This document shows, one piece after another, positions 8,359-17,163 of a DNA stretch of 64,000 bases. Under the pieces are notes generated by a model, which saw nothing but the letters and a program-made list of their open reading frames with translations, was not told the origin of the DNA and did no database searches. Where the stretch lies: the NCBI GenBank assembly GCA_038146805.1, contig JAYQSH010000005.1, positions 744,001 through 808,000 on the forward strand, read 5' to 3'. Within the stretch, counting starts at the first letter, position 1. Each line of letters starts with the position of its first letter. This DNA is from CAIYXB01 sp038146805. Its GTDB lineage: Bacteria; Cyanobacteriota; Vampirovibrionia; LMEP-6097. The position numbers were made by a program, and so were the translations under genes.

Positions 8359-9603
8359 GTGTTAGATCGTGTGAGTACCAATTTATTGTTTAGCTTATCC
8401 TCAAAAACTATTAGGGATAATCAAAGTTCTGTTTATGATCTTGCTAATAAAGTTAGTCTAGGTAAAAAATATGTTAATTCTTATGAAGATCCTCAGTCTT
8501 TAATGGCAGCAAATACTATCAAAGCTAAGCTTTTAGCTAATGACCAAGTTGTTCGTGATAGACAAACTTCAATCTCTGATTTAAATGCACAAGAAATAGC
8601 CTTGACAAGTATTCTTGATATTACAGATAGAATTCATGAAATTACTGTTGCCGCAGGTAGTGACACGATAGCTGCTGAGGAAAGAATTATTTACAATAAT
8701 GAAATTCAAAAATTAGGTGAAAGTATAGTTCAATTTGTAAATTCCAAAGTTGGTGAAAGATATATTTTTTCTGGTCAACAATCAGATTTGCAAACTTTAA
8801 GGCTTGAAGACAATGCTAGTTTTGAGCAAGCAATTTATAAACACAACCAAGATAATGGTTTAGAAAGAATGATAGACGCGACTCCAACCAGTGTTTCTTT
8901 AAAAGATTCACTGCTTGCTGAAGCTGGTTCTGCAAAGCTAGTTAGTAATGTTATAAATCCGGTGAGTAGTAAAACAGGCGATATAGATTTTGAAGTTGAT
9001 GATGGCAATGGCACTCTAACTAATTTTTCTGTAACAGTAAATGTTGGTGATGATTTAAATACAATAATCACTGCGATTAATACTGCTTTTACTGGTGCAG
9101 GTGGTCTTGGAGCTATTGCTCAAGAAAGTCCGTCAGGTTACTTACAAATGAATACAGATTTAGTTACTGGTAGTACAAACAATAAGCAAGCAAAAATTTC
9201 TGTGCAAAGTACTTCAGACCTTAATGTAACTAATGAACTTGGAATAAGTAGGCAAGATTTTTATGGACGTGAAATGGGTTTGCTAAGATCGATATCAACT
9301 TTACAAACAGCTTTAACTGCCAATGATGCACCGACTATTCGTAATATGATCGACCAATTTAAATTTAATATGGGTGAATTAAATGCATCAAGAAGTATGG
9401 TTGGTCTATATCTTTCTAATGCAGAGCGTTTAAATAGTGCTTCTGAAGATCTGGATTTAAAGTTGCAAACAGATCTTTCTTTAAAAGAGGATCTAGATAT
9501 GATAGATGCAACTGTGAAAATGAATAATTTGCAAGTTGCTTTGCAAGCGGCAGTGCAAACAACAGCAAATATGTTTTCAATAAGTATAGGAAATTTTTTA
9601 TAA
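8359..9603 (+). CDS. flgL: Flagellar hook-filament junction protein FlgL, paralogue 2
   Basis: 414 residues and a clear paralogue of the preceding gene: flagellin-like ends, KVGERYIFSGQQSD in the middle, and a central Flagellin_IN-like module (INTAFTGAGG). It begins with GTG at 8359. This start is set by the AAGGAG site overlapping the previous stop (TAAGGAG), 6 bases upstream. Two FlgL-type proteins side by side suggest two specialised junction rings, or one FlgL plus a flagellin-like protein. No gene in the window looks like a dedicated flagellin, so a filament role for one copy cannot be excluded. Confidence 0.8.
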   Translation: MLDRVSTNLLFSLSSKTIRDNQSSVYDLANKVSLGKKYVNSYEDPQSLMAANTIKAKLLANDQVVRDRQTSISDLNAQEIALTSILDITDRIHEITVAAGSDTIAAEERIIYNNEIQKLGESIVQFVNSKVGERYIFSGQQSDLQTLRLEDNASFEQAIYKHNQDNGLERMIDATPTSVSLKDSLLAEAGSAKLVSNVINPVSSKTGDIDFEVDDGNGTLTNFSVTVNVGDDLNTIITAINTAFTGAGGLGAIAQESPSGYLQMNTDLVTGSTNNKQAKISVQSTSDLNVTNELGISRQDFYGREMGLLRSISTLQTALTANDAPTIRNMIDQFKFNMGELNASRSMVGLYLSNAERLNSASEDLDLKLQTDLSLKEDLDMIDATVKMNNLQVALQAAVQTTANMFSISIGNFL

Positions 9604-9615
9604 GGGTAGAATTTT

Positions 9616-11817
9616 ATGGGTTTTAGTGGTTTAAATATTAGTATCAGTGGGCTACATGCTTCGCAAACAGGCCTTGAAGTTACTTCTAATAATATAGCTA
9701 ACGCTAATACAGAAGGCTACACAAGAAAGATGATTCATTTTTCTGAGTCATCTTCGAGTCCTTATAATCAACATGCAACATCAAGACTTTTAACTGGTGT
9801 TCAAGTGAGTGCTATTGATAGAGTTCGTAATGCTTTTGTGGATAATCAAATAAGACAACAAAGTGAAAATTTTAATTTTGATAGAGTTGTTGCTGAAATG
9901 TCAATTGCAGCAAATGATATTTTAGGTGAACCGAGTGATTCAGGTTTGAGTGCTAAATTAAATCAATTTTTTCAAGCGGCAAGTGACTATGCTGCTAACC
10001 CTGAAATTGTTACTGCGAGGTCTGTGTTTATTAATTCTGCAGATGCTTTAGCAAAAGCTTTTAATCAAATAGACCAGTCTTTTGATATCTTTCAAAACAA
10101 TATCATGTCACAGCCTGATGGTATGATGGCAACTAATGTTAATCAAATTAATGATAAATTAGCAGAATTGTTTGATGTTCATAGCGCAGCATTGGTGCAA
10201 ACTTCTATGAATAATCCTGCTGCTGATTTGCAAGATAAACGTGATTTGTTATTAGATCAATTAAGTGAATTGATGGACTTTAATATTGAACGTGAAGGTA
10301 ATGGTGATTTAAATAGATTATCAATTGATGTTCATGCGACAGAAGCAAGAGCTCAAGGTACAGAACGTTTCTTAAATACTGATAGTCCGATTAGTGCTAT
10401 TGTCAATGGCTCTAATAGTCTTGAACTTAGTGTTAATGATGGTAATGGCAAGGTTATTGGTCCTTTTACTGTGAACTTAGAAGAAGCTTCTACTCCAAGA
10501 GATATTATCAAAAAAATTAATGATACTTTTAAAGCGGCAGGCGGTGTTGGTGAAATTGCATCAATGGATTCTTTGGGCTATTTAAATTTATCAACTTTAC
10601 AAGTAGAAGGTTCTGTAAATAATTCTGATTCTGAAATTAATATTATTGGAGGTTCTGGTACATTACTCGATACATTAGGATTAACCGCTGGTGCTTATAA
10701 TGGCTCTGATGCAACAAAAAAAGTTGTACTGGATAATGAAGGAGTTCATTTTAAACTTGATTTTGATGAAGGAGATTTTATTGCAGGCGTGAATCCAAGT
10801 CGTTTAAAGCTTGTCACTAATGATCCTCTTTTGCTTGAAAGAGGTTTTATTGATAAGGGTTTGAAAAGTGAATTGGGAGGACTTTTGTATTCTTCAAATA
10901 CTTTGATACCAGCAATGCAAAATGAATTGTCTGATTTTGCTATGTCTATCAAAGATTCAGTAAATAAAGTTTTACAGCTTGGCAAAACTAGTACCGGTAA
11001 TCAAGGTGCTGCTTTATTTGAAGGTAATAATGCAGGTGATTTTTCTGTAATTGCAAGCGTGGTTTTAAATCCAAGTTCTCTAGCTCAAGGAAAAACAGGT
11101 GCTATTAGTGATGGCTCAATAATGGCAGAAATTGCAGATTTGTTTACTGGTTCAAAAGCAATTATTGGTGATATGTCTGTTAGTGAAAAGATTTATATAG
11201 ATTCACCAAGTACAAATGCTGTGCAAAGTAGAATTGCTTTGATTCCTGGTGAAACTCTTACTATACATGCTGATGGCTTAATTGATGATAATGGTTCAAA
11301 AGTTAATGCTGGTCAAAATGGTTTTGGAACTGGAAGTTTAGTGCAAATTCAATATCGCGATGCTGATGGTAATTTATTAGGTGCGCCAGTTGATTTTCCA
11401 CCTTCGGCTGGTGCTCCAGAAACAAGAGTTAGCTTTTCAGGGACTGTACCTGCAAATGCCGCCTTTGTGGAAGTGGTAATGAATCCTGCCTTTAATGATG
11501 CTAATCTGGCAAACAATACAGGGCATTTTGGAATTCAGGTATTACAAGGTTCAGATCCTGCTGTTACAGCTAATTTTAATACTAAGATTGCAAATGTTAT
11601 TAGTGATTTTGGTACTCAAGGTAGTGCGGCAATTTCTTATGCTGAAAACTCAGAAGCTTTATTATCATCGCTTACAAATCGAAGAGATTCTATTATTGGT
11701 GTATCTGTTGAAGAAGAAGCATCAAATATGTTACAAATGCAAAATGCTTTTGCCGCAAATGCACGTGTGATTAGAACTTGGGATGAAATTTATCAAACAA
11801 TTATAAATCTGTTTTAA
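9616..11817 (+). CDS. flgK: Flagellar hook-associated protein 1
   Basis: 733 residues. The N-terminus has the rod/hook/HAP signature VTSNNIANANTEGYTRK (about 23-39). The C-terminus ends in the FlgK heptad MLQMQNAFAANARVIRTWDE. It forms the first junction ring between hook and filament. At 733 residues it is longer than most FlgK proteins; the extra length lies in the variable middle. That part includes a Flagellin_IN-like segment (KINDTFKAAGG) resembling those in both upstream FlgL paralogues. It is the third gene of the flgL-flgL2-flgK operon, 12 bases after the preceding stop. Confidence 0.92.
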   Translation: MGFSGLNISISGLHASQTGLEVTSNNIANANTEGYTRKMIHFSESSSSPYNQHATSRLLTGVQVSAIDRVRNAFVDNQIRQQSENFNFDRVVAEMSIAANDILGEPSDSGLSAKLNQFFQAASDYAANPEIVTARSVFINSADALAKAFNQIDQSFDIFQNNIMSQPDGMMATNVNQINDKLAELFDVHSAALVQTSMNNPAADLQDKRDLLLDQLSELMDFNIEREGNGDLNRLSIDVHATEARAQGTERFLNTDSPISAIVNGSNSLELSVNDGNGKVIGPFTVNLEEASTPRDIIKKINDTFKAAGGVGEIASMDSLGYLNLSTLQVEGSVNNSDSEINIIGGSGTLLDTLGLTAGAYNGSDATKKVVLDNEGVHFKLDFDEGDFIAGVNPSRLKLVTNDPLLLERGFIDKGLKSELGGLLYSSNTLIPAMQNELSDFAMSIKDSVNKVLQLGKTSTGNQGAALFEGNNAGDFSVIASVVLNPSSLAQGKTGAISDGSIMAEIADLFTGSKAIIGDMSVSEKIYIDSPSTNAVQSRIALIPGETLTIHADGLIDDNGSKVNAGQNGFGTGSLVQIQYRDADGNLLGAPVDFPPSAGAPETRVSFSGTVPANAAFVEVVMNPAFNDANLANNTGHFGIQVLQGSDPAVTANFNTKIANVISDFGTQGSAAISYAENSEALLSSLTNRRDSIIGVSVEEEASNMLQMQNAFAANARVIRTWDEIYQTIINLF

Positions 11818-11832
11818 GCAGTGATCATTTTT

Positions 11833-12402
11833 TTATTCGTTTAGGTTTTCCTTGCAAGCTCCTGAATAAATCATTTGCGCTTCTTCTTTTTGCATTTGGC
11901 ATCTGTTTTTATAGGTTTTATAGATTGTTTTTTCTACACAGTTTTGTCGCCCTTTATGGCAAGGCTTGATAACAGAAGCACAAACTTCATTACCACTGTC
12001 AGAACAAATTATAGATCTAACAAAAAACTTTGCTTTTTCAAAAACTATATTATGACCCTGTTCTTTTTTGAATAAAGTAATTAAGATTTCAGCTGATTGT
12101 GTGTTATTAGTGCCTGCTTTTAAGTCTTCTAGTCTAAAACTAAAATCTATAGAATTATCATTTTTAGGTTTCATTAGTCTTGAACCAATTAAAAATATTT
12201 TCGGCTTATTTTTTTTGTGTGTGCTTGAAAGGGTTATTTGTGAAATATCATTAGGTAAATTTCTGAGTTTGATTTTTATTTGTGCACCAGCATGGTAGTA
12301 CTTAACTATTGATTTCTGGTAGTCTAATGTTTCTTCTTTGATAATTGCAAAGGCAGAATTTATTTGTAATATTAAACAAATAATTAGTAAGTTTTTAAGC
12401 AT
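11833..12402 (-). CDS. Secreted protein with Kazal-like C-terminal domain
   Basis: 189 residues. The N-terminus is a clear signal peptide (hydrophobic 2-17, cleavage likely after SAFA at 19). The middle (30-130) is beta-rich and I do not recognise it. The last 57 residues hold six cysteines (133, 141, 148, 155, 168, 183). The segment TYKNRCQMQKEEAQ followed by YSGAC closely matches the Kazal pattern TYxNxC...A...YxGxC. Kazal domains inhibit serine proteases, so this may be a periplasmic or exported protease inhibitor. The cysteine spacing is not a perfect Kazal, since the usual CxxC after TYxNxC is absent. It converges on flgK with 15 bases between. Confidence 0.6.
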   Translation of the reverse strand: MLKNLLIICLILQINSAFAIIKEETLDYQKSIVKYYHAGAQIKIKLRNLPNDISQITLSSTHKKNKPKIFLIGSRLMKPKNDNSIDFSFRLEDLKAGTNNTQSAEILITLFKKEQGHNIVFEKAKFFVRSIICSDSGNEVCASVIKPCHKGRQNCVEKTIYKTYKNRCQMQKEEAQMIYSGACKENLNE

Positions 12403-12455
12403 TGTTTTAATAACTCTATTATATACAAATATTTTTAATTTTTAACAGCAAAGAA

Positions 12456-12944
12456 TTAACTTTGCCTAAGTTGAAAATCTTCGTTTATTAAACTATCTTC
12501 TATTAGTGACATTTCTTCAATAAATTCAGTGATAGAGTTGATTTTTTTAAATATAGACGCGTATCTTAAGTAAGACATAGGATCAATTTGTTTTAATTCA
12601 TTCATGACCATTTCCCCAATTTCTGCGGATGGCAGTTCACGTTTGAAATCATGAAAAAGCGTATTTTCAACTTTGTCTATGATTTTGTCGATTGTCAAAG
12701 CTGAAATTTGTGATTTTGAACATGATCTTACGATGCTTGAAACTAATTTTTCTCTTGAATAAACTTCTTTTGAGCCACTACGTTTTATAACTAAGATCGG
12801 AGAAAATTCTATTCTTTCATAAGTTGTAAATCTTTGACAGCAATCATGGCATTCACGTCTGCGTCTAATGCTAGCTTGATCTTCAGAAGATCTACTCTCC
12901 AAGACTTTGAGTGATTCAGAGTGGCAAAACGGACAACGCATCAC
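12456..12944 (-). CDS. nrdR: Transcriptional repressor of ribonucleotide reductase genes
   Basis: 162 residues. An N-terminal zinc ribbon (C4, C7, C32, C35; MRCPFCHSESLKVLESR and RRRRECHDC) is followed by an ATP-cone domain (about 50-140; REKLVSSIVRSC and MSYLRYASIFK). NrdR senses ATP/dATP and represses nrd operons. The stop is followed by about 12 further residues of the C-terminal tail (LRQS end). It is the last gene of an operon behind the SLH and coiled-coil genes, with a 3-base gap upstream. The start could be the second Met (12941) without other change. No nrd gene is in the window. Confidence 0.95.
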   Translation of the reverse strand: MMRCPFCHSESLKVLESRSSEDQASIRRRRECHDCCQRFTTYERIEFSPILVIKRSGSKEVYSREKLVSSIVRSCSKSQISALTIDKIIDKVENTLFHDFKRELPSAEIGEMVMNELKQIDPMSYLRYASIFKKINSITEFIEEMSLIEDSLINEDFQLRQS

Positions 12945-12947
12945 TAT

Positions 12948-13727
12948 TTACCTAGACGTTTTTTCTGTTCTAGAGTTCCTTTTAGCCCATTTTTGTTCTT
13001 TGTTTTCGATCATAAACTCGACTTGTTTTTTCAGATCTAAGATTTCTTTTTGATATTTTATACTTAACTCTTTTTCTCTTTTTTCTAAAAGAGCGTTTAT
13101 ATCAATTGCTGATCGACTACGTTGTGTAGCTTTTGGCTGCATTTGTGGCATCATAGTTTTTTGTTTTTCTAGTGCTTCTTTATAATTATTGATTTCATAG
13201 TGTAAGTCTGAGTTGATATCTTCTAGTTGTGAAATTTTCATCTCAAGATTTTTTATGTATAATTTCTTTTCATCAATTTCTTGCCTAAAGATTGCAAATT
13301 CACTTTGGTAGTTATTGATTCTTTGTTCAAGGACCTGCACACCATCTAGTTCTTTATGTAATTTATCAATCTTTACTTCAAGTTGAGAAATATTCATTTG
13401 ATATTGTTCTTCACGATTAGAAAGCTCTTCAAAAATTTCTTGGTAACTATCTATAGTTTCTCTTAAATTTATACTTTCTGAGAGTTGCAAAAACTCTTCT
13501 AGCTCGGGAACTAAATGACAAAATTTTTCAGAGCAATGAACTAAATCTTTTACGTCATTTAGATTAAAACCTTTTTCAATAAGTTCGTGCAATTTAAATA
13601 TTGCGCTGTAGAGATTTTCTTCGAAGAACTTTGCATTTGGCTCAGGGTAAGCCATAAAATTCAAATATTCAATCAGTGTTTCTGAGTCAATATTTAATGT
13701 TTGACAAATTTCATTTCTGCTTTTCAT
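12948..13727 (-). CDS. Coiled-coil protein with MerR-like N-terminus
   Basis: 259 residues, unrecognised as a named family. Residues 1-70 (NEICQTLNIDSETLIEYLNF then LHELIEKGFNLNDVKDL) resemble the winged-helix and 'helix-turn' part of MerR-type DNA-binding domains. Residues 95-190 are a long heptad-rich coiled coil. After a short polar linker (PQMQPKATQRSRSA) a second charged helix runs to the C-terminus. There is no signal peptide, so it is cytoplasmic. It lies 3 bases before nrdR and 2 bases after the SLH gene, so it shares their transcript. A regulatory or scaffolding role is inference only. Confidence 0.6.
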   Translation of the reverse strand: MKSRNEICQTLNIDSETLIEYLNFMAYPEPNAKFFEENLYSAIFKLHELIEKGFNLNDVKDLVHCSEKFCHLVPELEEFLQLSESINLRETIDSYQEIFEELSNREEQYQMNISQLEVKIDKLHKELDGVQVLEQRINNYQSEFAIFRQEIDEKKLYIKNLEMKISQLEDINSDLHYEINNYKEALEKQKTMMPQMQPKATQRSRSAIDINALLEKREKELSIKYQKEILDLKKQVEFMIENKEQKWAKRNSRTEKTSR

Positions 13728-13729
13728 TG

Positions 13730-14340
13730 TTATTGTCCTAGATCTTCCATGATTTCTATATCATAAGGATTAAATGATTCGTTGTCATTAAACATGCCAG
13801 CATCATTGACATTAGCTGGAGCCATTTGGTCGTAATAGTCGTTTGGGTTTTGCATTTGCGGATTTTGCATTTGCATATTTGGATTATTCATTGTCGGGTT
13901 AAATCCTTGTTGATTAAAATTATTTTGTTGAAAATTCATATTGTTATTCATTTCTGGCTCTACTGGTGCCTCTGGAATATAAGGTGCTTCGGGGCTTGTT
14001 GCTTCAGAATGTTTTTTCTTTGGCACTATAATATTTTTTCTTGCTGAACTGACAACTTTTGATGTTGCGCTGCCTAGTTTTTTTATATCGTTGTAAGTTC
14101 CTTTTACTAAAGTATCTACAAACAAACCTTTATTTTGTAATTTATCTAAGTCATTTTCGAGTACATTGAGTTTTGCTCTTAAAGCTTCTTTTTCAGTATC
14201 GTTTGGCTCTATCTGGCTCTGTGCCTCGTATTCTTCGCCTAAAGTAATAGCAATCTCATTGATTTCATTTACTATTTGTTTTTGTTCATCTAAATTACTA
14301 GATACAGTGCTTACTTTATCTTCAAGTACCTTAAGTTCTT
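13730..14340 (-). CDS. SLH protein, C-terminal segment (separated by apparent frameshift)
   Basis: The reading frame is open from about 14340 to the stop at 13730. It continues the helix of the SLH gene: after ...MELFQK the protein reads ELKVLEDKVSTVSSNLDEQK and onward as coiled coil. A basic stretch follows (ARKNIIVPKKK), then a long Asn/Gln/Pro/Met-rich tail (about the last 75 residues). The only initiation codon inside is a TTG at 14125 with no ribosome site, so I regard this as the 3' part of the gene beginning at 14631, not as a gene of its own. With one added base in the A4 run at 14339-14342 the joined product is 300 residues. The stop is 2 bases before the coiled-coil gene. Confidence 0.7.
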
Positions 14341-14631
14341 TTGAAATAATTCCATAATAGAAACCATATTTTCAATATCTTTGCGATCAGCATCAAGTTC
14401 GCCATTATAATATTCGATCATGCGAGACATTGTTTTTGCAAACTCATAACGCGTTAGAGATTTATTACCACCAAAATATCCGTTAGGGTCGCCTTGCATA
14501 AAACCATAATCGTTCACTAATTTATCAACGTCATTTTTTGCCCAATGGCTATTTGGAACATCTCTAACAGCAGCAGAACTTGTATTCAAACAAAGAACAA
14601 GACAAAATATAGCTAGTAAAAATTTTTTCAT
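14311..14631 (-). CDS. SLH-domain envelope protein, N-terminal segment
   Basis: 106 residues as read. A signal peptide (MKKFLLAIFCLVLCLNTSSA) precedes one S-layer homology domain (about 22-72: DVPNSHWAKNDVDKLVNDYG, DPNGYFGGNKSLTRYEFAKT). SLH domains bind cell-wall polymers. A single N-terminal SLH followed by a coiled coil is typical of outer-membrane porins and envelope linkers in Cyanobacteria and relatives. The natural helix is interrupted: after ELFQK the frame runs into LRYLKIK and a stop, while the neighbouring frame continues it. I read this as one 300-residue gene spanning 13730-14631 with a one-base deficit. The joined protein lacks an obvious beta-barrel, so it is not a full porin. 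Confidence 0.75.
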   Translation of the reverse strand: MKKFLLAIFCLVLCLNTSSAAVRDVPNSHWAKNDVDKLVNDYGFMQGDPNGYFGGNKSLTRYEFAKTMSRMIEYYNGELDADRKDIENMVSIMELFQKNLRYLKIK

Positions 14632-14691
14632 TTTAAGATAAACTCATTCATAAGTCTAAACTAATTTTTCAATTTTATAAAGTGATTTTAA

Positions 14692-14716
14692 AAATTAAAA
14701 TTAAGTTTGGATTTTA
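14692..14716 (+). repeat. 25-base repeat, copy 1
   Basis: A 25-base AT-rich sequence just upstream of ispF (core AATTAAGTTTGGATTTTA) occurs again, base for base and in the same orientation, at 36774-36798. Even in an AT-rich genome a 25-base identity between unrelated intergenic sites suggests a shared element. Function unknown. Confidence 0.55.
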
Positions 14717-14754
14717 ATTTGTGCTCATTTCCTTTGAGTGCTAATATTATTTTG

Positions 14755-15258
14755 ATGAGAATTGGCCACGGCTATGATGTTCACAAACTTGTTAGCAAAG
14801 AAGAATATTTGCAAATCTACCCTTCTCGTAAGGAGCCACAATTAATCTTAGCTGGTGTTGTTTTTGATCACGATAAAGTTTTATTGGGTCATTCTGATGC
14901 AGACTTAGTGATTCATGCATTGTGTGATGCTTTACTTGGTGCAAGCGCGCAGCGTGATATTGGTTTTCATTTTCCCGATTCTTCTGAAGAATTTGCTGGG
15001 CTTAATAGTTTTGTACTTTTAAACAATGTGCAAAAACTCTTAGAAAAAAAATCTTTCACTATTGTCAATATTGATATAACTTTAATCGCTCAAGAGCCAA
15101 AAGTTGCAAAAAAAGTTCCAGAGATGATAGAAAAAATTGCGCAAGCTTTGAATTTAAAATTAGATCAAGTCAATTTAAAAGCAACAACAACAGAAAAACT
15201 AGGTTTTATTGGACGTGGCGAGGGAATGGCTTGTGAAGCAGTTTGTTTGCTTGCTTGA
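14755..15258 (+). CDS. ispF: 2-C-methyl-D-erythritol 2,4-cyclodiphosphate synthase
   Basis: 167 residues from the ATG at 14755. This start gives the canonical N-terminus MRIGHGYDVH with metal ligands Asp8 and His10; an upstream TTG at 14707 would add 16 unconserved residues. Other signatures are GHSDADLVIHALCDALLGA with the third metal ligand His54, and TTTEKLGFIGRGEGM near the C-terminus. A short insertion (about 14-27) lengthens it slightly over the usual 157-160. It cyclises CDP-ME 2-phosphate in the MEP isoprenoid pathway. It is divergent from the SLH gene and converges on the next gene with a 4-base gap. Confidence 0.95.
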   Translation: MRIGHGYDVHKLVSKEEYLQIYPSRKEPQLILAGVVFDHDKVLLGHSDADLVIHALCDALLGASAQRDIGFHFPDSSEEFAGLNSFVLLNNVQKLLEKKSFTIVNIDITLIAQEPKVAKKVPEMIEKIAQALNLKLDQVNLKATTTEKLGFIGRGEGMACEAVCLLA

Positions 15259-15262
15259 GCAC

Positions 15263-15862
15263 CTAACTATTAATTTGATTTTGTAAACTTGCAAGTTCGT
15301 CTTTTGCAAGTGCTAGTAGGGCTTTATTTCCCGGGCTTTTATCTAAGCTCAGTTTTATAATTTCAATTTGTTTTTTTTGAATTTCTGTTTTGAGCTGAGG
15401 TTTACTTGTATTAGTTTCACCTTGTGTTAGTTTTTGTGCTTCTAAAACTGTTTTTAAATCTTGATTGATATCATTTACTTGAGTCAAGGAGCCAGAGTCA
15501 ATAGCTTGATCTAACTGACTTTGTAATTCTTGTTTTGCTTCATTAAGTTGTATTTGTGCTTGATTTAATTCTTGTTGTAACTGAGCAATGGCATTATTCG
15601 GCATTGGCGGTATTTGCTGCTGTTGTTGAATTCTTTCTTTGTTTTCAGCAATATCAGATTTTCCAGAAACAGAAAAACTTTGTGTTGATAAACCATTTTT
15701 TCTAGAATTTTCTATTAAGCTGCGAATACTATCTACTCTTGCACCTAAAGCTGTTACATTTGCTTCTTGCGCGTATGTTACATTTTGATTTTTTTTCTTT
15801 TCTTCAAAATCAATTTTACGCTTTCTTATTTGCTTTATTGAGTTAATAGATTCTGAACTCAT
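15263..15862 (-). CDS. Gln-rich coiled-coil protein, unknown
   Basis: 199 residues with no signal peptide and no family I recognise. Residues 1-25 are basic (IRKRKIDFEEKKKNQN). A short run of glutamines (QQQQQ) is followed by PPMPNNAI, then a predicted helical, Gln-rich coiled coil (about 90-160) and a final charged helical hairpin. Low-complexity, helix-forming composition makes function hard to infer. It stands alone on the minus strand between ispF (convergent) and wecB (65 bases upstream). Confidence 0.5.
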   Translation of the reverse strand: MSSESINSIKQIRKRKIDFEEKKKNQNVTYAQEANVTALGARVDSIRSLIENSRKNGLSTQSFSVSGKSDIAENKERIQQQQQIPPMPNNAIAQLQQELNQAQIQLNEAKQELQSQLDQAIDSGSLTQVNDINQDLKTVLEAQKLTQGETNTSKPQLKTEIQKKQIEIIKLSLDKSPGNKALLALAKDELASLQNQINS

Positions 15863-15926
15863 GGCTTAATCATAAAAAGCTAAAGTTAAGTAATAGTTAA
15901 GGCTAAAGAGAAATCAGGTTTTTGAT

Positions 15927-17162
15927 TTATTTTTTTAAAAAAAGTAAGCTAGCATCTACAATTCTTTGTGCGGCAAGCCCATCGCCATAGGGCTGTAAAC
16001 CTATTTCTATCATCGAATTATAGGATTTTTCATTTGTTAATAAATCAAGGATAGCCCCATGTACAATACTTTCTTGGGTGCCAATTAATTTAGCTAAACC
16101 AAGTTCAAGGCCTGCTATTCTTTCTGTGGATTCTCTAAAAACTAATACTGGTTTTTTTAAATATGGAGCTTCTTCTTGAATACCGCCACTATCAGTCACA
16201 ATAAAATGTGAATTTGCCATTAGTTTTAAAAAAGCTGGATAACTTACACTATCAATAAATTTAATTTGTTTAAGATTATTTTTTTTGCAATCCTTGTAAA
16301 AATTTTTAAAGATTTTTTTTACAGCAGGATTTTTATGCACCATAACCACAAATTCATATTCTTGAGTAAAGCGATTATTTGCTAATCTTTTGATGGCATT
16401 AATTAAATTTTGGATATTGTTTAAGCCATTGTTATTGAGATAATTTTCTCTTCTATGGCTGGTAAATAAAATATATTTCTTTGCTTTTAGATTTTTAAGA
16501 TATTCACTAAGGTCAAGTTTTTTATTATCAAAAGGATGTTCTAAATAGTTAGAATTTTGCCAGTTGAAATCATCAGCTAAGATTTTATTCATACTGTAAC
16601 TTAAGGCATCTATTACAGTATTGCCGGTATAAAAATTAAATGATTTTTTTTTGAAGATTTGTTTTTCAATATCAAGGTTTTTTTTGGCTTTTAATTCTGG
16701 TGCAAAATTTAAATCGGAAATTTGAGAAAGAATTCTGCGCGATAATTCTTCTGGAAATGGATTATTGATATTCCAAGTTCTTAATCCTGCTTCTATATGG
16801 GCGATTTTAATTTTTTGGTAAAAAGCCGCAAGTCCGCAAGCTTGAGCTGTGATGGTATCTCCTTGAATGAAGACTAAATCAGGTTTTTCTTGCTCAAAAA
16901 GTTTTGTTGCTTGTTTTAGTATTTCACTGTGTAGGTTTGCTAGTCTATTTTTGCTTTCAACTGCTTTACTCAAAGGAAAATTATAATCACTAGTGATACC
17001 AAAAAATTCTTCTAGGTCTTTGAGTAAGTCTTTGTGCTGAGAACTATTTATCCATTTTATAGTCAAGTCTGCATTTGTCTTAAGCTTTTCTTGTAAAACT
17101 TTATAGACAGGAAACATCTTAATGAATTCAGGTCTTGTTCCGACTATACAAAAAATTTTCAA
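15927..17162 (-). CDS. wecB: UDP-N-acetylglucosamine 2-epimerase (non-hydrolysing)
   Basis: 411 residues with the epimerase signatures CIVGTRPEFIKM at the start, HIEAGLRTWNINNPFPEE in the middle (Glu in the UDP-GlcNAc/allosteric site), SHRRENY, and DSGGIQEEAPYLKKPVLVFR near the C-terminus. It converts UDP-GlcNAc to UDP-ManNAc for surface polysaccharides. It is somewhat longer than the usual 370-380; the extra residues are Lys/Asn-rich insertions around 200-245. It follows the upstream secreted protein with 1 base between, so they are co-transcribed. Confidence 0.93.
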   Translation of the reverse strand: MKIFCIVGTRPEFIKMFPVYKVLQEKLKTNADLTIKWINSSQHKDLLKDLEEFFGITSDYNFPLSKAVESKNRLANLHSEILKQATKLFEQEKPDLVFIQGDTITAQACGLAAFYQKIKIAHIEAGLRTWNINNPFPEELSRRILSQISDLNFAPELKAKKNLDIEKQIFKKKSFNFYTGNTVIDALSYSMNKILADDFNWQNSNYLEHPFDNKKLDLSEYLKNLKAKKYILFTSHRRENYLNNNGLNNIQNLINAIKRLANNRFTQEYEFVVMVHKNPAVKKIFKNFYKDCKKNNLKQIKFIDSVSYPAFLKLMANSHFIVTDSGGIQEEAPYLKKPVLVFRESTERIAGLELGLAKLIGTQESIVHGAILDLLTNEKSYNSMIEIGLQPYGDGLAAQRIVDASLLFLKK

Positions 17163-17163
17163 T

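Noticed and set aside
14311..14631. Programmed frameshift in the SLH gene
   Set aside because: The shift point (TTT CAA AAG AAC) is not a standard slippery heptamer; a missed A in the A4 run is simpler.
14707..14754. TTG start for ispF upstream of the usual ATG
   Set aside because: It would add 16 unconserved residues before the canonical MRIGHGYDVH and overlaps the 25-base repeat.
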